NCBI GenBank assembly: GCA_946811695.1
Contig: OX328126.1
Location: 84,038,036 to 84,102,035, forward strand
Reading direction: 5' to 3'
Length of the DNA stretch: 64,000 bases
Source of the DNA: Gonocerus acuteangulatus
Taxonomy: Eukaryota > Arthropoda > Insecta > Hemiptera > Coreidae
Shown here: piece by piece, positions 56,026 through 64,000 of the stretch
Numbering within the stretch: the stretch's first letter is position 1
Layout: each line of letters begins with the position of its first letter
Made by a program: the position numbers and the translations under genes
Notes under the pieces: generated by a model
Seen by the model: the letters and a program-made list of their open reading frames with translations, nothing else
What the model was told of the DNA's origin: nothing
Database searches by the model: none

Positions 56026-56362
56026 CAGAGTTGGGCAAACGTTAGCGCGCGCTAAAAGCTGATACCTCTCCGCTAATTTAGCGAAACTGTAGAAAGCCAG
56101 CGCTAATAATTAGCGGTTAGCGGCGGTAGTGCGCTAACCGCTAATCTATTTATGAAATATCGTAATTGCTAATAGCTTAAGCTGTAGTTACAACTTGTAA
56201 CTATAGCTTAAGCTATTAGCAATTACGATATTTCATAAATAGATTAGCGGTTAGCGCACTGCCGCCGCTAACCGCTAATTATTAGCGCTGGCTTTCTACA
56301 GTTTCGCTAAATTAGCGGAGAGGTATCAGCTTTTAGCGCGCGCTAACGTTTGCCCAACTCTG
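56026..56362. mobile_element. near-perfect palindromic hAT-type MITE
   Basis: The whole 337 bp is one inverted repeat with arms of about 160 bp around a short centre (about 56190). Ends are cagagttgggc and its inverse, and the 8-bp duplication ctttgcaa lies at 56018-56025 and 56363-56370. By eye the arms differ at only a few positions, so it is young or recently converted. Confidence 0.92.
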
Positions 56363-56370
56363 CTTTGCAA

Positions 56371-57004
56371 CAATACTAATTATAGTGTCTCCTGGTAGAC
56401 GCCTTGGTTTATTTTGTGTGTAGTCTCGGCAGCATCCGATATTTTTCTGATTTCGTGGCCTTTTAAGAGAATTTCCTGCTGCACCATGGTTGTTTAGAGT
56501 AGAGCTAATTCGTTGAACAAAATTTAAAAGACTAAACTTTTTTATTTTTATTCTATCGCTTTAAAGTCTTTTGAACGTAATCTTAACGTATCTTGACATT
56601 CGTGGGGGATTATTTGAGCTAAGGCCTCCCCAAGTCTATCACATCATAACAGACTAAAATCTTTAATAGACTGATAGCCTCTTTCATGACAAGGCCATTG
56701 TTTCCCTTCTGCACTAAAAGCCACTGTTGTGACAGCTTTTTACGATATCAAGCGGTAGGTTATGTAAGGTCTAGTTACTTTTGGATCCGGTAGTATTCAT
56801 TAAAAATGCAGTTTGGGCCTCTGAATGACCTTATTTCTGTTATACCAGTTGATGAGAACATACAAATCACGTTCTTTAGATATTGTACCAATGACGAGAT
56901 ATTTGACTTAATATTATTTTTAAAAAAAATCAAAACTTTAATATAAAATAGGAACAATATTTCAAAATTAAATCAAAAACTATATAAGCCTGCCGTTGAT
57001 TGGT
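56371..57004. other. unassigned DNA
   Basis: No recognised feature. Confidence 0.4.
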
Positions 57005-57006
57005 AT

Positions 57007-57703
57007 AAGGCCTTTCGTCGGCTGGGCCGAAAAGCTGCGAACTGCGAAACAACGAATTCAGGCGAACGCCGATCGTACGAAATCGTGCGAAAGCCCCTCG
57101 TCCATTGCTTCCGGATTCGTCCGAATTCGCAGTAAACTTGATGGGTCGTCGAAAAGGGTTTTCTCATGATTCTGATGAAAAATAGTTCGCTTTGGAATTA
57201 TCGCCTTCGATTAATCGACGGTTCCGACGACATCAACAAAGACGGGAAATGTAGGTGAATCACATTAATGCCAAAAGAATAGAATATTTAATGAGAAAAT
57301 ATTTGAAGATATTTCTACAAATTTTGTGGAATGATCTTCAAACCACCACCTTTCCTATTTTCGAATAAGAAAGGATACATTTCGATACATTATTGACAAC
57401 ATTTATTCTAAAATATTTTGTTTCTCGTTGGTCCCAGGGATATTTCCTGTCAAAAGCAAAATTAACTTTAACTTTTAATAGTCTATTTTTAACCATGACT
57501 TTTCGCACTCGCTTGCAACTAAATCCCAGCAGAATGGGATCGGTTCGCACTTCGCAAAAGTTCGGGCGAAAACAGACGAGCGATACGGACCCAGTGGACG
57601 CGGTCCATGATGGAGCCTCGTGTTTGGATTGTTCGTGCGTTTTCGTGCGAATTCTGACGAATTCATTTCGCAGCTCTTCGGTTCCAGTGGACGAGAGGCC
57701 TAA
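57007..57703. mobile_element. MITE-like element with imperfect inverted ends
   Basis: The left end 'aggcctttcgtcggctgg', 'ccgaaaagctgcgaactgcg' matches the inverse of the right end 'aggcctctcgtccactgg', 'ccgaagagctgcgaaatgaa'. Subterminal 'gaattcg' and 'cgtgcgaa' words recur on both sides. No clear target duplication; superfamily unassigned. Confidence 0.5.
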
Positions 57704-57932
57704 GAAATTATCCCAGGATAAGAAAACTGTAAGGAAATCGTTTTAAATAGAAAATTAACGAAAGCGTATTAGGAGAAATGAGACGAGATGGACGGTGGAA
57801 ACTCAGCTCCTCTGGCATCAGCTCGTGCGGGTTGAGGTCTCGTAAGGGGTAATAATGATATATTACTTAATTCCGTTCCTATTGATTTGTTTAAGCTTTT
57901 TGTGTCATAGACACATAGAGAGCGGGTTTTTA

Positions 57933-58066
57933 TTAGCACTTTCCTCCGAAGGAAAGTAGCTATTGAGGTTGGACTCATGACGGAATTTTTGAAAAATTTC
58001 TTCAAATCTTTATCGATCCTACCTAGTAGACACCGAAAATGACCCCCGTTAAAATTTATATATATC

Positions 58067-58164
<98 letters not shown>

Positions 58165-58190
58165 TATGCATATATATATATATATATATA

Positions 58191-58250
<60 letters not shown>

Positions 58251-59107
58251 TGTTAACACGATAGCGGCCAGAGTTTTTGTTTTTTCGTCACGAAACTTGG
58301 TATATAGCATTCAATTAGCAAACGATTGAACGAGTTCGTTAACCACTAAAGTCGGTCCACCGGAAGGGGGGGTTTACCCAGAACCCAAAACACTTATTTG
58401 ACTATGTCAGCCGTAATATTTGTTATATTTCAACGAAACTTGGTATTCGTAGTGGTAATATAGAGAGAAAAGTGAGATATAAAAATGAACTAAATCGGTT
58501 CATTAGAAGGGGAGGTTTACTCCGGACCCACAATACCAATTCGCCACTACCAGTCGTGATTTTTGGTATATTTCGACGAAACTCGGTATTCATAGTGCTA
58601 ATCTACAGGTAAATATGTGTTGTAAAAATAAACTAAATCGGTTCATTAGAAGGGGGGGTTTACTCCGGACCCAAATTCCTAATATACTCATACCGGTCGT
58701 AATTTCTGCTGTATTGTAACGAAACGCGGTATACGTCGTGGGTAACTCATGAGAAAGAAGTGTTGTAAAAATGAGCTGAATCGGTCAATCGGAAAGCGGG
58801 GGTTTAATTTGTAATATATTTGAATAGAAAAGCCGGCAGACGTAGGTTCACAAAGCCGCCGCAAGGAGCGCTTTCTACCACTAGAGTGACTGTATCCTGT
58901 TCCTGCGTTAGATCAAAATACGATAATATGAGGATTTTTGTATTTATTAAGTAGTTGATCAGTTACTCATTACAAAATGAGAACTATTCACGTTTTTATT
59001 TTATTTATGTAGGATATTTTAAGCAAATTGTTCTGGAAAGCAGTCTACACTACCCAAATTCTGAGGAAAGTGCTTAGTTATGCAGCTCCTGCGTGACGGA
59101 CTTTTTT
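57933..59107 (-). mobile_element. Helentron-like family B, copy 2
   Basis: Minus-strand counterpart of 46526-47747: 3' hairpin and gCTAA at 57933-57960, long (AT)n core at 58064-58248, the 143-bp subrepeats at about 58345-58800, and the 5' tip ending 'gcgtgacggacttttt' at 59107. Confidence 0.78.
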
Positions 59108-59582
59108 CAGACTCATTGAGAACGTAATGTCATTTTCCTGTCTGACTGCACTCACTTGTGAATGGAGTAGTAAATGGACCATTACTATAGCAACGACTTA
59201 CTCAGCTGCAAGAGCCGTTGACATTAAAACAGCGTAGAATCATGACTGGCAAAACATTTCCAAGCAGGTCTCTCTAGAGGAGACAAGCAAATGTCAAATC
59301 TTTAATTCTCAGCAATTTAACACTCAATGTAAGGCCTTGAAACTGTGTCTTTGATATTGGGTCAGTGGTTTTGGTACTTTCATAGTTCAAGAACGTAACA
59401 ACCATTCATTCCAGTTGCTTTTATATCAGCAATTGTATCTTATGTTGTCGGACTTAAATGATTCATACGTAACACTCGTAATTGATCAAATACGGAAGCT
59501 TCAATTGAACAACTATTAATAACTGTGGATGTATGAAGAAAGCGTTTTTGTAGTGTATTTTAAATTGATGAGGTCAGCCTTT
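59108..59582. other. unassigned DNA
   Basis: No recognised feature. Confidence 0.4.
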
Positions 59583-59721
59583 TTATTTGGCGTGGCTCCT
59601 CCCTCCCTCCATAGGGAAGAAACCCGCTTATGAGGTTAACCTCATGACGTGATCCGGAATTGCCAACTAGAAAACTTCACGTTTCAGGTCTCCTAGATCC
59701 CAAACATAACGCCGGTTAAAA

Positions 59722-59813
<92 letters not shown>

Positions 59814-60060
59814 AATATATATATACACATATATATTTGTCTGTTCAGTCTCTCACCGGCTCTAAAATGTCCCAAATTCTATGAAATTTGATACAAAAAT
59901 CTTTTGGCTAATATGACAGATCAAGTTCGTTAACCAGCTGAGTTATTTTACCGGAACTTGAATCGTAGAGTGAAATTCAAGCGGAAAAAAAAATCGTAAC
60001 AATTACGTTTTCGAGTTCATGTGCTTGCCGGTAATACTTTATATAGGTCCATTTACGTAG
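59583..60060 (-). mobile_element. divergent Helentron-like family A remnant
   Basis: Minus-strand 3' region with 'ggctcctccctccctccata' and 'cgcttatgaggttaacctca', a (GT)n-(AT)n core at 59726-59813, then family A interior ('aatcgtaacaattacgtttt'). The 5' end was not found. Confidence 0.6.
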
Positions 60061-60840
60061 AAAAGATTTGTTTCGGAGCAAGAATGATGACAAAATACAA
60101 GAGGTTTTTGATTGATTTATATGCAACACATTTGTCTGCTTTATTTATTATTTGCTTTTATGAACCTTCAAATGGGAAATTCGTTCTTTGTACTTGTAGC
60201 AGGCAAGAAAACTACAGCTCTATTTCATAAGATCCTGCGGTATTATTTTGGAATAACAACAATGCTTTGTTTATCGTTATTCCGTTGTTTTAACCAAGTT
60301 TTACATCTCATGACAAGGCAGGAAAGTCCGACACACCTCTGACTACAAAGCAAATACTGACAGATACAAAACAAATGTCTACAGATACAAAACTAAGACT
60401 TACCCTAAATATGATTGAACCACTCGGTGATGGAAGCAAATATAACTTACTGGGCATATCGTCCCTAACATGTCAAACAGTCGAATATGAAAATCGCAGC
60501 AAAATAGGAACGAACATATTTCATTCATTGACGAAGTAATATGATTAAAAATGGTCTTATTCGATATTTATTTAAGGCATTAAAGGCTACTTCTAGGGGG
60601 TCAGTAGCGACAATTTGCATTCTATTCATTAAATATAATGGTATTGATGAAGTATAATAATCCTTGTGATGGAGTGTTTACTGTCAGTAGATGGATAGAG
60701 AAAGGTAGGCCTATTAGCATACAAAGCGTACAACAAAAAAATCAATATCTTGAGAAGTTCGAGGTCAGGTTGAACTCTGAGCAGGCAGCTCGGCAAAATG
60801 CAGTATAACACATACACAATGGATTCTACTCAATTCGTTT
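60061..60840. other. unassigned DNA
   Basis: Short overlapping open frames without motifs. No recognised feature. Confidence 0.4.
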
Positions 60841-60976
60841 TTAGCGCGATTCCTCCGTCCCCCATAGGGAGGAACCCCGCTTATAAGGTTGATACAATGA
60901 AACAATCCGGAAGTGCCGACAAGAAAATTTCGCGTTTCAGAACCCCTAGAGACCGAAAATAACGGTGGTTCAAATT

Positions 60977-61046
<70 letters not shown>

Positions 61047-61712
61047 TATTTGTCTGTTGGCTCATTTATGGCTTTCCTGATGGTCCGATTTTGATGAAAT
61101 TTGGTACAGAAATCTGTCGTCCAATTTGAAAGGTCCAGTTCGTTAACCAGCAAAATCCGCCCACTGGAAGATGGCGTTTGGGGCGAAATTCGCGCAAAAA
61201 AATCGTAACGCTTACGTTTTTCAGTTCATAAGCTTGTAAGTACTCTTTTTATAGGCTTCTTGGGCTAGGAAAACGAATGGAACCATTTTCAAGGCGATAG
61301 CTTTAACCGTTTTCGAGAAAACTGAAAAAATAATTTTTGAATGCCGTTTTTGGTTTGGGTACTTAGAATCATGGGATTCAGTTGAAACATTTACTGCATG
61401 TTCTACTTTCATTAAAACTAATATGTTGAAATTTTGGTTGCGTTTGGAGTTAAGGAAGGGTTAGAATAAAATATTTTATTAACAGACATAAAAAAGTTTT
61501 GGTAACTTTGTATACTTTCCTTAATATCTCGAAAAAGGTTGAGATTTTTTGAAACGGAAGAATACCATTAGAAAGCTTACTAAATGCTCTACAAAAAAGG
61601 TTCTAATAAAAGTTCTGATTAGGCGATGTCAATCGGAGAAATAAGTGCTTAAAACTTTAAAGTAATTGATTTCGCTTATTCGAACTGTTCTTTTTGTCTT
61701 TGATTTTGATAC
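60841..61712 (-). mobile_element. Helentron-like family A, 5'-truncated
   Basis: 3' hairpin and gcgCTAA at 60841-60880, (AT)n core 60978-61049, family A interior to about 61700. Its 5' part is cut off where the next copy starts head to head. Confidence 0.72.
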
Positions 61713-61713
61713 T

Positions 61714-62737
61714 TAAAAAAAGTCCGTCTCGCAGGACTGCATCATCTTAGCGCGGTTCCGTTCATATCCCTAGTCTAATTTGGAAAGATTAAAATAGAAG
61801 CAGTTATTATTTTGGTTCCACCAGTCTTTTTTTTTTAATTAATTATTATAATGGCGTGTCAACCCTTAAGGTCACTAACGCCATTCCTGTGAGTAGTAAA
61901 GTCTTGAAAGGTCATGATTTACAATCTTACCTCGAAGGGTCTGCTACACTAGAAACGAACGACAAGGTCTTGGAATCTTGGAAATCCATATCTCTAACAT
62001 TAAATTGTTTTTCCTATTTTTCTTAACTTGTTTTATTTTCAAATACATTATCCAACAATAAGCAATTAAAAAATAACAAGGAATAAAAAACAGACAAAAA
62101 GAACAGTTCGAAAAAGCGAAATCAATTACTTTAAAGTTTTAAGCTCTTATTTCTCCGATTGACATCGCCTAATCAAAACTTTCATTAGAGCCTTTTTTGT
62201 AGAGCATTTAATAAGCTTTCTAATGGTATTCTTTCGTTTACCAAGATTCTCAACCTTTTTCGAGATATTAAGGAAAGTATACAAAGTTACCAAAACTTTT
62301 TATGTCTGTTAATAAAATATTTTATTCTAACCCTTCCTTAACTCCAAACGTAACATAACTTTCAACATATTAGTTTTAATGAAAGTAGAACATGCAGATA
62401 ATGTTTCAACTGAATCCCGTGATTCTAAGTACCCAAACCAAAAACGGTATTCAAAAACTATCTTTCCAATTTTCTCGAAAACGGTTAAAGCTATCGCCTT
62501 TAAAATGGTTTCATTCCTTTTCCTAGCCCAAGAAGCCTATAAAACGAGTACTTACAAGCTTATGAACTCAAAAAGTAAGCGTTACGATTTTTTTTGCGCG
62601 AATTTCGCCCCAAACGCCATCTTCCAGTGGGCGGATTCTGCTGGTTAACGAACTTGACCTTTTAAATTGGACGACGGATTTTTGTACCAAATTTCATCAC
62701 AATCGGACCATTAGGGAAGCCAGAAATGAGCGAACAG

Positions 62738-62806
<69 letters not shown>

Positions 62807-62957
62807 TATACATATATATATACAAATTTCAACCACCGTTATTTTCGGTCTCTAGGGGTTCTGAAACGCGAAATTTTCTAGTCGGCACTTTCGGATTGTT
62901 TCATTGTATCAACCTTAGCGGGGTTCCTCCCTATGGGGGAGGGAGGAACCGCGCTAA
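61714..62957 (+). mobile_element. Helentron-like family A, full length
   Basis: 5' tip 'agtccgtctcgcagg' at 61721 with 'cttagcgcggttccgttcat'. 3' hairpin (ggttcctccct paired with agggaggaacc) and gcgCTAA at 62951-62957. (AT)n core 62743-62801. A decayed SINE tail on the minus strand (about 61830-61885: 'ggcgttagtgacc', 'acacgccat') interrupts it. Confidence 0.75.
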
Positions 62958-63395
62958 TTATGGGATTCAGTTGACACATTTTCTGCATGTTTGAATTTCA
63001 TCAACACTAATATGTTAACATTTTGGTTACGTTTGGAGCTAAGGAAGGATTAGAATAAAATATTTTATTAACAGACATGAAATGTTTTGGGAACTTCGTA
63101 TACATTCCCTAATATCTCGAAGACGGTTAGGAATATTGGTAAACGGAGGGTTACCATGCGAAAGCTTACTAAATGTTCTACAAAAAAGATTCTGAAACAA
63201 TTTTTGATTAGGCTATGTCAATCGGAGAAATAAGTGCTTAAACTTTGAAGTAATTGATTTCGTCTATTCGAACGGTTCTTTTTGTTTGTTTTTATTCCTT
63301 GTTATTTTTTAATTGCTTAAAGTTGGATAATGTATTTGACAATAAAATAGATTAATTAAAATAAGAAAAACAATTCATTGTTAAAAATATTTTAG
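62958..63395 (-). mobile_element. Helentron-like family A interior, truncated both ends
   Basis: Starts within 'atgggattcagttgacacat' and continues through 'caatcggagaaataagtgct' to 'aagaaaaacaattcattg'. Neither terminal hairpin nor 5' tip is present. Confidence 0.6.
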
Positions 63396-63397
63396 GC

Positions 63398-63506
63398 TGT
63401 ACCGTATGAAATGTCAGTTTTGGATTTGTCGATTTCCTTCAAATGTCTTGAAACTGTCGAGGCTCCTACTCCGAGTTCTTTGGCATATTCCCTAGTGTTT
63501 TTAATT
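63398..63506 (-). pseudogene. mariner transposase helix-turn-helix fragment
   Basis: The minus strand encodes REYAKELGVGASTVSRHLKE followed by IDKSK, a helix-turn-helix like that of mariner transposases ('A..LGVS.STVSRHLK.IGK'). About 35 codons only. The surrounding DNA shows no further transposase motifs and no inverted ends. Confidence 0.62.
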
Positions 63507-64000
63507 GCTTATAGTAGTCAAATGTATTTGTCAATAAAACAGGATACGTATAATTAGAAAAAATATTTTGTTTGTTAGAATTCGAAGATGCCTGATGAAT
63601 ATCTAGATTACAGTACTGGTGTTGATTTCGTTCTTTAGAATTATTCTTGGTATTCCCTATTTTCATCTGTTACCCATAGTTTTTTATTGTTAGTAGGTTT
63701 TTCTTATTGATTATAGAATATAAATCTATTTGGCTATAAAACAGGATACGTAAAATTAGTGACAATATTTCGGAGATTTCTGAGCGAAATACTTTTAAGA
63801 TTTTCTACCACCACGAACGGCTTTTTTCCTCTATTTTTATCCACTAGATAGGATTTATTTTGCATATTATTCTATATAAGTTTTATTCAGCAGGGGATTC
63901 TGATGAAATGTCGTGTTTTTGCTGTGGATTTTAATTACGATGTGTCTAAGATTGGATAACATTAGCAAGTCTACATAGTTAAGAACCGACGACGCAGGTT
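63507..64000. other. unassigned AT-rich DNA
   Basis: No recognised feature up to the window end. Confidence 0.4.

Noticed and set aside
57004..57746. Coding exons around 57.0-57.7 kb
   Set aside because: The GC-richer parts are the inverted ends of a MITE-like element.
58039..58329. Tyr/Ile repeat proteins in (AT)n runs (also 22201, 38968, 49429, 60881)
   Set aside because: Microsatellite translation with no coding signal.

Overview
The window is AT-rich nuclear DNA of a metazoan, most likely an arthropod. Evidence: a GT-AG-bounded exon, a DUF4817-type mariner transposase of the sort common in arthropods, tRNA- and 5S-rRNA-headed SINEs, Penelope-like and Jockey-like retroelements, several hAT families, Helentron-like elements with (AT)n cores, and much satellite DNA. 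No prokaryotic gene organisation is present. The species cannot be named from sequence alone.

Host-gene content is very low. There is one long intact open frame, an intronless cationic-amino-acid-transporter-like protein (5849-7621, minus), and one convincing short exon (27219-27385, plus) of an unidentified gene. Nearly everything else that can be explained is mobile or tandem DNA.

Layout. 1-2.1 kb: piggyBac-like end, a Helentron-like copy hit by a full-length 5S-rRNA-headed SINE, and a hairpin retroelement. 2.4-4.8 kb: hAT element with its transposase broken by two stops. 4.8-8.1 kb: dispersed repeat, SINE, transporter, Leu/Ser-tRNA-like SINE. 8.1-9.7 kb: mariner relative whose helix-turn-helix codons have expanded into a 71-bp array. 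9.7-17 kb: truncated 5S SINE, 126-bp array, mostly unassigned DNA. 17.2-19.1 kb: two hAT-type foldback elements sharing one target-site duplication. 19.1-21.2 kb: two satellites. 22-24 kb: Helentron-like copy with SINEs. 24-30 kb: unassigned DNA, the exon, an Ile-tRNA-like SINE. 30.3-33.9 kb: more hAT-type elements, one nested in another. 34.3-34.9 kb: G-rich 26-bp array. 36-39.5 kb: SINEs, and a hairpin element interrupted by a Helentron-like copy. 40-45 kb: LINE fragments, Harbinger-like MITE, 53-bp array, hAT copy. 46-51 kb: Helentron-like copies and a second hAT copy hit by a SINE. 52-54 kb: Penelope-like element (reverse transcriptase plus GIY-YIG) hit by a SINE. 54-64 kb: hairpin element with a 19-bp array, a palindromic MITE, and more Helentron-like copies.

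The elements form layered insertions whose relative ages can often be read from target-site duplications. Three patterns stand out. SINEs with different Pol III heads (5S rRNA, Leu/Ser-like, Met-like) share a related 3' tail. Two Helentron-like families share a 5' tip but have different 3' hairpins. Penelope-like and hairpin elements repeatedly carry a hammerhead-core-like motif.
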